From Opitutia bacterium (lineage in GTDB: Bacteria; Verrucomicrobiota; Verrucomicrobiia; Opitutales; Opitutaceae): 64,000 nucleotides of DNA. Where the stretch lies: positions 1 through 64,000 of the forward strand of contig JACPPI010000005.1 of assembly GCA_016190985.1 (NCBI GenBank), read 5' to 3'. Below are positions 34,705 to 43,541 of the stretch, in pieces (position 1 is the first letter of the stretch; every line of letters starts with the position of its first letter). Below the pieces are notes generated by a model, which ran no database searches, was not told the DNA's origin, and was given only the letters and a program-made list of their open reading frames with translations. The position numbers were made by a program, and so were the translations under genes.

Positions 34705-36165
34705 ATGCTCCGTAAGTTAATTTCCAAAATCCGGCAGACCTTCAACCAGGACAGCAAGCGCCCGGAGACCAAGCCCGCCCACAAATCCACCCGGCCCGCG
34801 CCCCGCAGCGGCGCCCCGCGCCATGAAAAACGCGGCGGTCACGCCCCGCGCGCCGACGTTCCCCGGCATCCCGCGCCGTCTCAGGCCCCGGCCCGGCCGG
34901 CCGCCCATGCGCCGCGCGCCGCGCACGCCGCCAAACCGCTGCCCGAGGTGCCGAAGATGGACACGACGTTCACGGCCCTTGGCCTGAGCGACCGCATCGC
35001 CTACGCGGTGCAGCAAAAGGGCTACGAGATCCCGACGCCCATCCAGGCGCAGGCCATCCCGGTCGTGCTGGCCGGCCGCGATGTCATCGGCTCGGCCCAG
35101 ACCGGCACGGGCAAGACCGCGGCGTTTTCCCTGCCCATCCTCCAGCGCCTCGGCGCGCACGGCGCCATCCGCTGCCTCGTGCTTGAGCCGACCCGCGAAC
35201 TCGCGCTGCAGGTCGAGGAGTCGTTCAAGGTGTATTCCAAGTTCACCGACCTGCGCACGACCGTCATCTACGGCGGCGTCGGCTACGGCAAGCAGCGCGA
35301 GGATCTCGCGCGCGGCATGGACATCCTCGTCGCCACGCCGGGCCGGCTGCTGGATTTCATGGAGCAGGGCGAGATCCGGCTCGACCAGGTCCAGACCCTC
35401 GTGCTCGACGAGGTGGACCGCATGCTCGACATGGGTTTCCTGCCCGACGTGAAGCGCATCGTGGCCAAGGTGCCGAAGAACCGCCAGACGCTGTTCTTCA
35501 CGGCGACCCTGCCGCCCGAGATCGAGCAGCTCGCCGCGTGGGCGCTGCGCGATCCGTTCAAGATCGCCGTCAGCCGGGAGCGCTCCACCGCCGAGACCAT
35601 CACGCATGCCTTCTATCCGGTGGTGCAGGCGCAGAAATTCGAGCTGCTGGCGCACCTGCTGGAGCAGACGCAATACCACAGCGTCCTCATCTTCTCGCGC
35701 ACCAAGAGCGGCGCCGACTATGTCGCCAGCCGGCTGAAGCAGGCCGGCCACACCTGCGCCGTGATGCACGCCGACCGCAGCCAGCAGGAGCGGGTCGACG
35801 CGCTCAAGGGCTTCAAGACCGGCAAATTCGAGGTGCTCGTCGCCACCGACGTCGCCGCCCGCGGCCTCGACATCGCCGACGTGTCGCACGTGATCAACTT
35901 CGACGTGCCGGAAAACCCCGAGGACTACGTCCACCGCATCGGCCGCACCGGCCGCGCGCAGAAAACCGGCGACGCCTTCACGCTCGTGACCGAGGAGACC
36001 TGGCGCGACGCGCGCAGCATCGAGCGTTTCATCGGCATGAGCATCGAGTGGAAAAAGGTCGAGGGCTTCAACTACACCTACTCGGGCATCTTCGACGGCG
36101 GCGGCATGCCGCAGGTGGCGCCGGAGAAGCCGAAGAGCCGCCTCATGCGCGGCGGCCGGCGCTGA
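34705..36165 (+). CDS. DEAD-box-type RNA helicase with a DEVD motif (RhlE-like)
   Basis: A 486-residue helicase. A basic, proline-rich N-terminal extension of about 85 residues precedes the core: Q motif GYEIPTPIQAQAIP, motif I SAQTGTGKTAA, PTRELALQ, motif II LDEVDRMLD (Asp235-Asp238), motif III TAT, motif V ATDVAARGLDIADV and motif VI HRIGRTGRA. Motif II therefore reads DEVD in place of the family DEAD. RhlE-type proteins remodel RNA in ribosome assembly and mRNA decay. The gene is convergent with the S1 protease gene, with only three bases between stops. Confidence 0.93.
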   Translation: MLRKLISKIRQTFNQDSKRPETKPAHKSTRPAPRSGAPRHEKRGGHAPRADVPRHPAPSQAPARPAAHAPRAAHAAKPLPEVPKMDTTFTALGLSDRIAYAVQQKGYEIPTPIQAQAIPVVLAGRDVIGSAQTGTGKTAAFSLPILQRLGAHGAIRCLVLEPTRELALQVEESFKVYSKFTDLRTTVIYGGVGYGKQREDLARGMDILVATPGRLLDFMEQGEIRLDQVQTLVLDEVDRMLDMGFLPDVKRIVAKVPKNRQTLFFTATLPPEIEQLAAWALRDPFKIAVSRERSTAETITHAFYPVVQAQKFELLAHLLEQTQYHSVLIFSRTKSGADYVASRLKQAGHTCAVMHADRSQQERVDALKGFKTGKFEVLVATDVAARGLDIADVSHVINFDVPENPEDYVHRIGRTGRAQKTGDAFTLVTEETWRDARSIERFIGMSIEWKKVEGFNYTYSGIFDGGGMPQVAPEKPKSRLMRGGRR

Positions 36166-36168
36166 GGG

Positions 36169-37527
36169 TTACTTGCCGAAGTCGAGGTTGAGCGCCTTGA
36201 GGGCTTCGCTGAGGGGAATGGCGAAGGCCAGGCCTTCGTAGCCCGGAGCGGAAATTTTCCAACTGATGATGCCGAAGGCGCGGCCGTCCTTGTCGACCAG
36301 TGGTCCGCCGCTGTTGCCGGGATTCACCTTCACGTCGGTCTGGATGAATTTGCGTTGCGCAATCTCGCGTGCCCCGCTGACCACGCCCTTGGTGACGGAA
36401 GAGCTGAGCTCTTCCATGGCGGGGCAGCCAAGCGCATAGGCATCGCCGCCGGCGGTCGGCGCACCGGCGCGATCCAGCTCGATGGGTTGGTGGGAGGAGC
36501 CGGGCAGTTTCAGCAGGGCGACGTCGAAGCCGTCGTCGAGACGCAGCACATCGGCATCGAGGACGAGGCCGCTGCGGAGGCGGACCGGCACGGTCTTCAG
36601 GCCGGAAACAACATGCGCGGCGGTCAGCACACAGCCATCGGCACTGATGATGAAGCCGCTGCCAAAACCACTGCCAGGCTTGATGGTGACCACGCTGTCG
36701 AGCAGGACGGGAACCTCGGCGGGCAGGGCGCGAGGTTTGTCGTAATGGGCGGGCGTGAGCCTGAGCACGGCGTCATAGGCGGAAAGGCTGGCTTTCGCGT
36801 CGGAGCCGGCTGCGGGCGGGCGCATGAAGGCGGCAAACTTCTCGCTGGCGAGCAGCGCGCGGATGCTTTTGCGGAACATGGTGAATATCTCGTTCTGCCC
36901 GCCGCCCGTGGATTTCAAATCAATCACGGTTTTCTCTGTGTAAATGACGGACCGTGTGAATGTGTCGTAGACCTGCCAGTCGGCCGTCATGCCACCATCG
37001 ACGGACACCGATTGCTTGCCGGACCAGAAGTTCATGCTTCCGTAGACATCGAGTTTCATGCCCGTGACTTGCGCCCCCAATTGGTAGCGGGCCTTGGCCG
37101 ATTCGTCGCTGCCAAAAACCAGATTTTCGCCGCCGAGAAGGGAATAGTTCGCCTTGCGCAATTCGTCGCGTGCGATGAGGGCGAAATCTTCGGAGCCGAC
37201 TTTCAGGGATGGGGCTTTGAGGGTGTCCTTTTCCAGTTTGAGCGGCCCCCAATAAAATTTTCCGATGGCTGTGCCGGGTTCGATGTTGAAGATGACCCGC
37301 TGGAAGGACACAGGCCGCGAGCCGCCGGGAGCCAGACTGATCGGGCTTGGCGCGGGTGGCTGCGCCACCATGGTATTGCCACCATCCTTTGCCGTCGCAG
37401 TGCCGGTGGCAGCCGCAGGCTTCGCCGTGGCCGGTCGTGGATTGTCGGTGGTTTCGCAACCGGTGAGAAAAATTACGGCGACGAGGCTGGGAGCAACAAA
37501 GGCCTTCCGGGCATAACTTAAGATCAT
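36169..37527 (-). CDS. Lipoprotein with C-terminal trypsin-like protease domain
   Basis: A 452-residue product starting with a lipoprotein signal (VAVIFLTGCETT). Residues up to about 250 form a domain of no recognised family. The C-terminal 190 residues are a Deg/HtrA-like S1 domain without PDZ: GSGFGSGFIISADG, the histidine in LTAAHVVSG, the aspartate in DDGFDVALLKL and the serine in NPGNSGGPLVD complete the triad. It is likely a periplasmic or outer-membrane-anchored protease or sensor. The start at 37527 is chosen because the lipobox follows within 25 residues. Confidence 0.85.
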   Translation of the reverse strand: MILSYARKAFVAPSLVAVIFLTGCETTDNPRPATAKPAAATGTATAKDGGNTMVAQPPAPSPISLAPGGSRPVSFQRVIFNIEPGTAIGKFYWGPLKLEKDTLKAPSLKVGSEDFALIARDELRKANYSLLGGENLVFGSDESAKARYQLGAQVTGMKLDVYGSMNFWSGKQSVSVDGGMTADWQVYDTFTRSVIYTEKTVIDLKSTGGGQNEIFTMFRKSIRALLASEKFAAFMRPPAAGSDAKASLSAYDAVLRLTPAHYDKPRALPAEVPVLLDSVVTIKPGSGFGSGFIISADGCVLTAAHVVSGLKTVPVRLRSGLVLDADVLRLDDGFDVALLKLPGSSHQPIELDRAGAPTAGGDAYALGCPAMEELSSSVTKGVVSGAREIAQRKFIQTDVKVNPGNSGGPLVDKDGRAFGIISWKISAPGYEGLAFAIPLSEALKALNLDFGK

Positions 37528-37708
37528 GAATACTTCGATAGGCAGGCAGCCGTTAGTGGCGAACAAAATCAAAACCAAGGGACGAGTTGCATGGCTCATA
37601 ATGTGCGCGGTGATTGATATGGGCCATGTGTTTTCCTCTGAGCTCGGCACTTACCCCTTGAGCCTAGGGTTTGCGCACGGATAGAGGCATGAGCAGAGCC
37701 ATACCGTC

Positions 37709-38164
37709 GTGAACACTGCAAAGAAACCCACGGTGCTGATCCTGTGCACCGGCAACTCCTGCCGCAGCCATCTGGCCGAGGGCGTCTTGCGCGCCGCCGC
37801 CGGGGATCTGCTTGACGTGCAGAGCGCGGGGTCCAAGCCCGCCGGTTATGTGCATCCCCTGGCGTTCCAGGTGATGCGGGAGATCGGCATCGATATTTCG
37901 TCGCACCGCTCGAAGTCCATGAACGAATTTCTGACCGGGCCGGTCGAAACGGTGATCACGGTCTGCGGCCACGCCGACCAGGCGTGTCCGGTCTTTCCGG
38001 GGCAGGTGAACCGGCATCACTGGCCGTTCGACGATCCGGCCCACGCCACGGGCACCGAGGCGGAGAAGCTCGCGGTGTTCCGCCGGGTGCGCGACGAGAT
38101 CCGGCGCCAGTTCGAGGCCTATGCCGCCGGACGGCGCGATGCGCTGAAGGCCGCGCCGCGCTGA
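37709..38164 (+). CDS. arsC: Arsenate reductase, thioredoxin-coupled LMW-PTP type
   Basis: A 151-residue protein starting at GTG. The phosphate loop CTGNSCR (Cys13 to Arg19) is the CX5R signature of low-molecular-weight tyrosine phosphatases, and Cys86 and Cys93 in [10 protein letters not shown] are the two extra redox cysteines of the thioredoxin-dependent ArsC. It reduces arsenate to arsenite. No arsenite pump or ArsR gene is next to it, so the resistance system is either split or this is a stand-alone copy. It is divergent from the protease gene and 56 bases before a HAD gene. Confidence 0.9.
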   Translation: MNTAKKPTVLILCTGNSCRSHLAEGVLRAAAGDLLDVQSAGSKPAGYVHPLAFQVMREIGIDISSHRSKSMNEFLTGPVETVITVCGHADQACPVFPGQVNRHHWPFDDPAHATGTEAEKLAVFRRVRDEIRRQFEAYAAGRRDALKAAPR

Positions 38165-38220
38165 ACGCCGGGGCGGATTGGTGTTGCGCGAAACGGGGCC
38201 GACGCTTCGCTGCCGGCCCG

Positions 38221-38814
38221 ATGAAACTCGACATCCCCGCCGGTGATTTCGCCGGCTACATCTTCGACCTCGACGGCACGCTGGTGGACACGATGCCGCT
38301 GCATTACCGGGCGTGGAACCGGGCGATGCAGCACGCGGGGCTGAAGGAGGAGCTGGACGAGGACATGTTCTACTCGCTCGGCGGCGTGCCGTCGCGCCGC
38401 GTGGCCAAGATCTTCGCGGACCACCACGGGCTCAAGGTCGACGTTGAAAATGTCTTTCACCGCAAGGAGGCGCTGTTCCGCGAGCTGCGCGCGGAGATGA
38501 AGCTGATCGAGGCGGTGGTGGCCTTCGCGCGCCAGGCGGTGAAGCAGGGCGTTCCCGTCAGCGTGGCGTCGGGCGGGCCGCGCGACGTCGTGCGGCACAC
38601 GCTGGAGCTGATGCACCTGCGCGACCTGTTCCCCGTGGTGGTGACGCCGGAGGATGTGGCGCACGGCAAGCCGGCGCCGGACCTGTTCCTGCTCGCGGCG
38701 AAGCGGATGAAAGTGCCGCCGGCGCAGTGCCTCGTGTTCGAGGATGCCGAGCCCGGCATCCAGGCCGCCGGGGCCGCGGGAATGAAATGGGTGCGGGTGC
38801 CGAGCCGGCGCTGA
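38221..38814 (+). CDS. HAD hydrolase, beta-phosphoglucomutase-like
   Basis: A 197-residue HAD-superfamily protein with motif I FDLDGTLVDTMPLHYRAWN, a helical cap, motif II VASGG, motif III HGKPAPDLFLLAA and motif IV VFEDAEPGIQAA. This is the subgroup containing beta-phosphoglucomutase and small sugar-phosphate phosphatases; which activity it has cannot be told from sequence. It lies 45 bases before hisC on the same strand. The start at 38221 matches the family N-terminus. Confidence 0.88.
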   Translation: MKLDIPAGDFAGYIFDLDGTLVDTMPLHYRAWNRAMQHAGLKEELDEDMFYSLGGVPSRRVAKIFADHHGLKVDVENVFHRKEALFRELRAEMKLIEAVVAFARQAVKQGVPVSVASGGPRDVVRHTLELMHLRDLFPVVVTPEDVAHGKPAPDLFLLAAKRMKVPPAQCLVFEDAEPGIQAAGAAGMKWVRVPSRR

Positions 38815-38859
38815 TCCTTTTGATTTGAACCGGAGCCCGCCCCGGGGTGGGCTGGGCGC

Positions 38860-39954
38860 ATGACGTATGCCGAACTCGCCAACCCGGGAATCCTGACGCA
38901 GCCGGTCTATGAGCCGGGCAAGCCGATCGACCAGGTCGCGCGCGAACTCGGGCTGGATCCGGCGGGCATCATCAAGCTCGCGTCGAACGAAAACCCGTTC
39001 GGCCCGTCGCCGGCGGCCGTGGCGGCGGGGGAGCGGGCGCTGCGCGAGGCCCAGCTTTATCCCGACGGCGGCTATTACGCGCTGCGCCAGAAACTGGCGG
39101 CCAAGTGGAGCCTCGGCCTGGACCAGTTCGTCATCGGCGACGGCTCGAACGAACTGATCGAGCTGCTCGGCCACGCGTTCCTCGCCCCGGGCGTGGAATG
39201 CGTGATGCACCAGTCGTCGTTCATCGTCTACAAGCTGGTCACGCTGATGTTCGGCTCGACCCCGGTGGAGGTGCCGTTGGTCGACATGCGACAGGACCTG
39301 GAGCGGCTGGCGGCGGCGGTGACGCCGCGCACCCGGCTGGTTTTCCTGGCGAGCCCGGCGAATCCGGTCGGGGCGACCAACACCGCCGAAGAAATTTTTG
39401 CGCTGGTGCGGTCGCTGCCCCCGCACGTGATCCTGGTGCTCGACGAGGCCTACGCCGAGTTTCTCGACGCGGCGCCCGACCTGCGGCCGTTGATCGCCGA
39501 GGGGCGGAAAGTGATCTGTCTGCGGACCTTTTCCAAGATCTACGGACTCGCCGCGCTCCGGGTAGGCTACGGCTACGCCGCGGCGGAACTGATCGCGATC
39601 GTGCAGCGCGCCCGCCAGCCGTTCAACGTGAACGGCATCGCGGCGGCGGCGGCGGTCGCGGCGCTCGACGACCACGCGTTTGTGGACAAATGCCGGCGGG
39701 AAAACGCGGCCGGCCGCGCGCAACTGGGCGACGGCTTCCGCAAGCTTGGGCTGGAATTCGTGCCCGGCGGGGGAAATTTCCTGCTGGTGAAGGTCGGCGA
39801 CGGCGCGCGCGTCTTCGGGGCGTTGCAGCAGCGCGGGCTGATCACGCGGCCGGTGAAACCGTATGGCTTGCCGGAGTGGCTGCGCATCACCGTCGGCACC
39901 CGGGCGCAAAACGAACGCCTGCTCGCGACGCTGGCGGAAGTGCTCCGAACCTAA
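38860..39954 (+). CDS. hisC: Histidinol-phosphate aminotransferase
   Basis: A 364-residue fold-type I aminotransferase. IIKLASNENPFGPSP is the classic N-terminal signature, VLDEAYAEF follows, and Lys226 in TFSKIYGLAALRVGYG binds PLP. It converts imidazole-acetol phosphate to L-histidinol phosphate, and related enzymes also handle phenylalanine and tyrosine. No other his gene is adjacent. Its last four bases overlap the end of the convergent TPR gene. Confidence 0.93.
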   Translation: MTYAELANPGILTQPVYEPGKPIDQVARELGLDPAGIIKLASNENPFGPSPAAVAAGERALREAQLYPDGGYYALRQKLAAKWSLGLDQFVIGDGSNELIELLGHAFLAPGVECVMHQSSFIVYKLVTLMFGSTPVEVPLVDMRQDLERLAAAVTPRTRLVFLASPANPVGATNTAEEIFALVRSLPPHVILVLDEAYAEFLDAAPDLRPLIAEGRKVICLRTFSKIYGLAALRVGYGYAAAELIAIVQRARQPFNVNGIAAAAAVAALDDHAFVDKCRRENAAGRAQLGDGFRKLGLEFVPGGGNFLLVKVGDGARVFGALQQRGLITRPVKPYGLPEWLRITVGTRAQNERLLATLAEVLRT

Positions 39955-41531
39955 GGCCGGCGCGGGCCGAGGGCGGTCTGCAAATCACCGAGGAGCTTTT
40001 TCTGCCCGGGCACCAGCAGGTGGAGGTCGCTGCCGAGCACGTCCGCGGCCCGGGCCAGAATTTCGCGCGAGGGTTGGCGTGAGCGCAGGTAGCGCTCCAG
40101 CCGGGCTGGCAGGTCGGCGAGGGCACCGGTCTCCAGCTCCAGCCGGATCAGGTTGGCGAGGGCGGGTTGGTTGAGCGGATCGGCCTCCACCGCGCGGCCG
40201 AGGGCGAAGCGGGCCAGATCGCGGGCCCCGAGCGCATTCAGGCGCTGCGCCACGGCGACCAGGTTGGCGGCGCGAAGATTTTTCTGACCGAGGAGATGGT
40301 CAAGGCTGAGACGGGCCTCGTCCGCCCGTCCGAGCCCGGCATACGCGACGGTTTGCAGGCCGTCGAAAACCGGGGCGAACTGGCCGGTCCATTCCGGATA
40401 CTCCCGCGTGTAGCGGGTGACGAGATCGACCGCGGACTGGTATTCACCCGCGACGAGGTGGGCCTCGGCGACCATGAGCGCGGCCGCGCCGGAGTTTTCG
40501 GGCTGGGCCGAGAGGGCCAGTTGTGCGCGCCGGGCCAGATCGGGCCGGCCGGTGCTGGCGGCGAAGTCGGCGAGCGCGAGCAGGGCGGCGGGGTCTCCGC
40601 CGAATTGCCGGAGGAGGGCGGCGGCCTCCTGCTCCAGCCGCGCGTGATCGCCGCGCCGGTGCAGCAGCTGGAGGTAGGCCACGCGCGGGGCGGGAGCGAG
40701 CGGATCGCCGGCCACGCGCTCCACCAAGGCGGTCTCCCACTCGCCGGTCCGGCCCAGCGAGAGGTAATATTCCGCCAGCAGGACGCGGGCGCGATCATGG
40801 CCGGGGTGGAGCGCGATATCTTCCTTCAGGCGGAGCAGCGCCAGCTCGGGCAGCCCGCTTTCCCAGGCGATGCGCGCTTGCAGGAGGACGCCCTCGGGCG
40901 AGTCGCGCAGCCGGTTTTGCCCGAGGAGTTCTTCCGCCTCGGTGTGATTGCCGCGGTTAAAGGCGGCGGTGGCGGCGAAAGTGGCCAGCAGCGGCCGGGT
41001 GGCGGGGCCGGCGGGAGCGGCCAGCAGGCGACGGGTGACCTCAAGCAGCGTGGCGTCTTCCTGGAATTCGAGCAGAAAAGCCAGGGTGCTTTGCAAATAG
41101 GCGGGATCGGCCGACAGGCAGTCCAGACCGTCGAGCAGCACCTGCTTCGCGAGGTCGGGCCGGCGATAGGCCAGGAAAACGCGGGCGAGCAAGGTGCGGC
41201 CCTGGGCGCTGGCGGGGGCCTTGGCGACCCCGACGCGCAGTTTGTGCACGGCCAGCGCGTATTCACCCCGGTGGAGCAACGCGTCGCTTTGCGCGATATA
41301 GTAGTCGCCCATGCTGGCCCGGTAGCGCGGCCACCGTCCCGGCCACCACAGGTCGGCATACTTCACGTGGGGAAAGTCGCGCTGATATCGGACGAACAAC
41401 CAGGCGCCGAGCGCGAGGAGATGCCACACGCCCAGAACGGACGCGAAGAGGAGCATTCCCAAGCGGCGCCACCTGATGCGGAAAACGGCGCCGTTTTCAC
41501 CGGCTGAAACGCTGTAAGGCTTCCAGTCCAT
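39951..41531 (-). CDS. Membrane-anchored TPR protein
   Basis: A 526-residue product with one N-terminal membrane helix (LGMLLFASVLGVWHLLALGA) and then an array of tetratricopeptide-like helical pairs (ALLHRGEYALAVHKLRVGV, GRTLLARVFLAYRRPDLAKQ, RARVLLAEYYLSLGRTGEWE, DLARFALGRAVEADPLNQPA). The helical array should lie in the periplasm and act as a protein-binding scaffold. It is divergent from the exopolysaccharide export genes and may belong to that machinery, as TPR proteins often do in polysaccharide loci; that is inference. Confidence 0.72.
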   Translation of the reverse strand: MDWKPYSVSAGENGAVFRIRWRRLGMLLFASVLGVWHLLALGAWLFVRYQRDFPHVKYADLWWPGRWPRYRASMGDYYIAQSDALLHRGEYALAVHKLRVGVAKAPASAQGRTLLARVFLAYRRPDLAKQVLLDGLDCLSADPAYLQSTLAFLLEFQEDATLLEVTRRLLAAPAGPATRPLLATFAATAAFNRGNHTEAEELLGQNRLRDSPEGVLLQARIAWESGLPELALLRLKEDIALHPGHDRARVLLAEYYLSLGRTGEWETALVERVAGDPLAPAPRVAYLQLLHRRGDHARLEQEAAALLRQFGGDPAALLALADFAASTGRPDLARRAQLALSAQPENSGAAALMVAEAHLVAGEYQSAVDLVTRYTREYPEWTGQFAPVFDGLQTVAYAGLGRADEARLSLDHLLGQKNLRAANLVAVAQRLNALGARDLARFALGRAVEADPLNQPALANLIRLELETGALADLPARLERYLRSRQPSREILARAADVLGSDLHLLVPGQKKLLGDLQTALGPRRP

Positions 41532-41687
41532 CCGGCTCGTTTATCCATTGGCGTCCCGGAATAAGCAAACCATCAGCACAGCCCGGGGAGGGCTGATTGG
41601 ATCACGAAAAAGACGCAATTTATTGGCTTGTATAGGAAAGCAGTTTGGGGTTTTTTGGCCCAGCAAACCGACAAGACCCAAGGCACT

Positions 41688-41718
41688 CCCTTTGGAGCCA
41701 GCCCCCTTTGGAGCCAGC
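41688..41718 (+). repeat. 15-base tandem duplication just before a start codon
   Basis: CCCTTTGGAGCCAGC occurs at 41688-41702 and again at 41704-41718, one base apart. The second copy ends two bases before the ATG of the beta-barrel gene and includes GGAG, which may act as the ribosome binding site. Confidence 0.8.
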
Positions 41719-41720
41719 AT

Positions 41721-42845
41721 ATGAAACTGAAACAACTCACCACGCGCATCGCTATCTTTTCCGCCCTCCTTGGCCTCCACGCCCAAGCCGCCCCCTTCAT
41801 GGCGGTGGGCGACAATGCCGAGCTTTTTGTCACGGCCGCCGTGGCCTTGCGATCCGACGACAACATCTACCTCGACCCCACCGCTGAGGTGAGCGACACC
41901 ATTTACAGTTTCACCCCGGGTCTGGATCTGGTCTTCGGCAAGGGCTCCATCACCAAGGGCAACCTCTACTACCGGGAGGAGATCCGCCGTTACAGCAACA
42001 ATGACAATCAGGACACCGAGCTGTCCAATGTCGGCTTCAGGAGCGACTACGACAACGGTGTGACGAAGGCGGACTTCAACGCCTCCTACGCCCAAGTCGC
42101 GCAGAATGACAACAACGTCAGGGCGACCGGGGTCATCGTCCAGCGTCAGCTTACCAATTTGGGCGCCAAAGGCGAATTCACCATCTCCGAGAAAACCAGC
42201 CTCGCGGTTGGAATCATGCTCAGCAACACCAACTACAATCCGGTCGCCTACACGGACAGCAGCATCGTCAGCCTCCCGATCGATGTTTACTACAGGACCG
42301 ACCCGAAGCTCTCCTGGAGCCTGGGCTATGCCTATCGCAGCACCAACCTGGGCGGCGGGGGAAATGACTCCAACGACAATTTCCTCAACATCGGCGCCCG
42401 GGGTGAGTTCACCCCCAAGCTGACCGGCCAGATCCGCCTGGGCTACACCCAGCGCTCGTTTGATGTCGGCGGTGATCAGAGCCTGTTCGGCTTTAATGGC
42501 AGCCTGGCCTACCAGCTTTCCGACAAGACCAGCTACCAGGTCAATGGCAGCAATGACTTCGGCAGCTCCGGCTACGGCGATTCCACGAAGAATTTTTCGC
42601 TGGGCTTCAGCGCCAACAGCAAAATTTCCGAGCAATGGGCGTTCAACGGCGGCCTGAGCTACAGGAGGAGCCAATATGCAAGGCGCACCGACGATTTCGT
42701 CGAAGGCCTGCTCGCCGTCACCTATGCGCTGAACAACACGGTCAATTTCGGTGCCTCCTACACCTACCGGAACAACAGCTCGAGCGCCGCCGGCTTGGAT
42801 TTCACCAACAGCGTGTTCAGCCTCGGCGCCAACGTCCGTTATTGA
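41721..42845 (+). CDS. Outer-membrane beta-barrel protein of the exopolysaccharide locus
   Basis: A 374-residue product with a signal peptide (TRIAIFSALLGLHAQAAP) and alternating amphipathic strands throughout (YREEIRRYSNNDNQDTELSN, SWSLGYAYRSTNLGGGG, GQIRLGYTQRSFDVGG) ending SVFSLGANVRY with a C-terminal aromatic residue, as expected for an outer-membrane barrel. It resembles the putative porins that accompany polysaccharide export genes and may be the outer-membrane exit channel. It is followed by a terminator, then by the Wza-like gene. Confidence 0.8.
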   Translation: MKLKQLTTRIAIFSALLGLHAQAAPFMAVGDNAELFVTAAVALRSDDNIYLDPTAEVSDTIYSFTPGLDLVFGKGSITKGNLYYREEIRRYSNNDNQDTELSNVGFRSDYDNGVTKADFNASYAQVAQNDNNVRATGVIVQRQLTNLGAKGEFTISEKTSLAVGIMLSNTNYNPVAYTDSSIVSLPIDVYYRTDPKLSWSLGYAYRSTNLGGGGNDSNDNFLNIGARGEFTPKLTGQIRLGYTQRSFDVGGDQSLFGFNGSLAYQLSDKTSYQVNGSNDFGSSGYGDSTKNFSLGFSANSKISEQWAFNGGLSYRRSQYARRTDDFVEGLLAVTYALNNTVNFGASYTYRNNSSSAAGLDFTNSVFSLGANVRY

Positions 42846-42865
42846 GCGCATTTCCCGGCTTATGC

Positions 42866-42899
42866 GCGGAAGAAGGTCGTCGATCTTCTTCCGCTTTTT
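42866..42899 (+). terminator. Terminator between the barrel gene and the Wza-like gene
   Basis: GCGGAAGAAG and CTTCTTCCGC form a perfect 10-base-pair stem with a nine-base loop, followed by TTTTTATT. It separates two genes of one functional unit, so it probably attenuates and does not fully end transcription. Confidence 0.8.
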
Positions 42900-42900
42900 A

Positions 42901-42926
42901 TTCCAGTTTTTCATTCCAGTTTTTCA
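42901..42926 (+). repeat. 13-base tandem duplication ending in the start codon
   Basis: TTCCAGTTTTTCA occurs at 42901-42913 and directly again at 42914-42926; the last base of the second copy is the A of the Wza-like gene ATG. Confidence 0.8.
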
Positions 42927-43531
42927 TGATCCCACGACTCACCCGGCTGTTGCCCCTGCTCGCCTTGGCGGCGGGCGGCGCCCTGTTTGGCGCCGAGGCC
43001 CCGGCCACGCCGCCCGCCACGGCGGCGACCGATTACGTGCTGCAACCCTCGGATCTCATCCGGGTGCTGATTTTCCAGGAGCCGGATTTGCTGCGCGAGG
43101 TGCGCATCACGCAGGAATACACCATCACGCTGCCGCTGATCGGCACGATCGATCTGCGGGGACGCACCGTCCGGCAGACCGAAGAAATCATCCGCAGCCT
43201 CTATGACCGGGATTACCTCGTGAATCCCCAGGTCAACCTCACGGTGCTGGAATACACGCAGCGCACCGTGCAGGTCGTCGGGGCGGTCAACTCGCCCGGG
43301 GCCGTCGTGTTCCCGCCCGAGCAACGGATGGGCCTGGTCGAGGCGATCGCCCGCGCCGGCGGCCAGTCGCGCATCGCCGACCTCAAGCGCGTGCGCCTGA
43401 CCCGCACCAGCGCCGAGGGCAAGACGGAGAATTTCATCATCAACGTGGACGACCTGATGAAGGGCGCCTCGGGCGAGCCCTGGCTGCTCCTCAAGGGCGA
43501 TGTGGTGTTCGTGCCGGAACGCCTGCTTTGA
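42926..43531 (+). CDS. Polysaccharide export protein (Wza-like)
   Basis: The 201-residue product has a signal peptide (LLPLLALAAGGALFGAEA), a Poly_export domain (YVLQPSDLIRVLIFQEPDLL, YTITLPLIGTIDLRGRTVRQ) and one SLBB-type domain (RTVQVVGAVNSPGAVVFPPE, LVEAIARAGGQSRIADLKRV). It is shorter than E. coli Wza, has no lipobox cysteine and lacks the C-terminal amphipathic helix, so the neighbouring barrel protein may form the outer-membrane pore. It is 10 bases upstream of the Wzc-like gene. Confidence 0.88.
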   Translation: MIPRLTRLLPLLALAAGGALFGAEAPATPPATAATDYVLQPSDLIRVLIFQEPDLLREVRITQEYTITLPLIGTIDLRGRTVRQTEEIIRSLYDRDYLVNPQVNLTVLEYTQRTVQVVGAVNSPGAVVFPPEQRMGLVEAIARAGGQSRIADLKRVRLTRTSAEGKTENFIINVDDLMKGASGEPWLLLKGDVVFVPERLL

Positions 43532-43541
43532 TTTGAACCAC

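Noticed and set aside
37709-38164. An arsenic-resistance operon around arsC
   Set aside because: No arsR, arsB/acr3 or arsA gene is adjacent; the neighbours are a protease lipoprotein and a HAD hydrolase.
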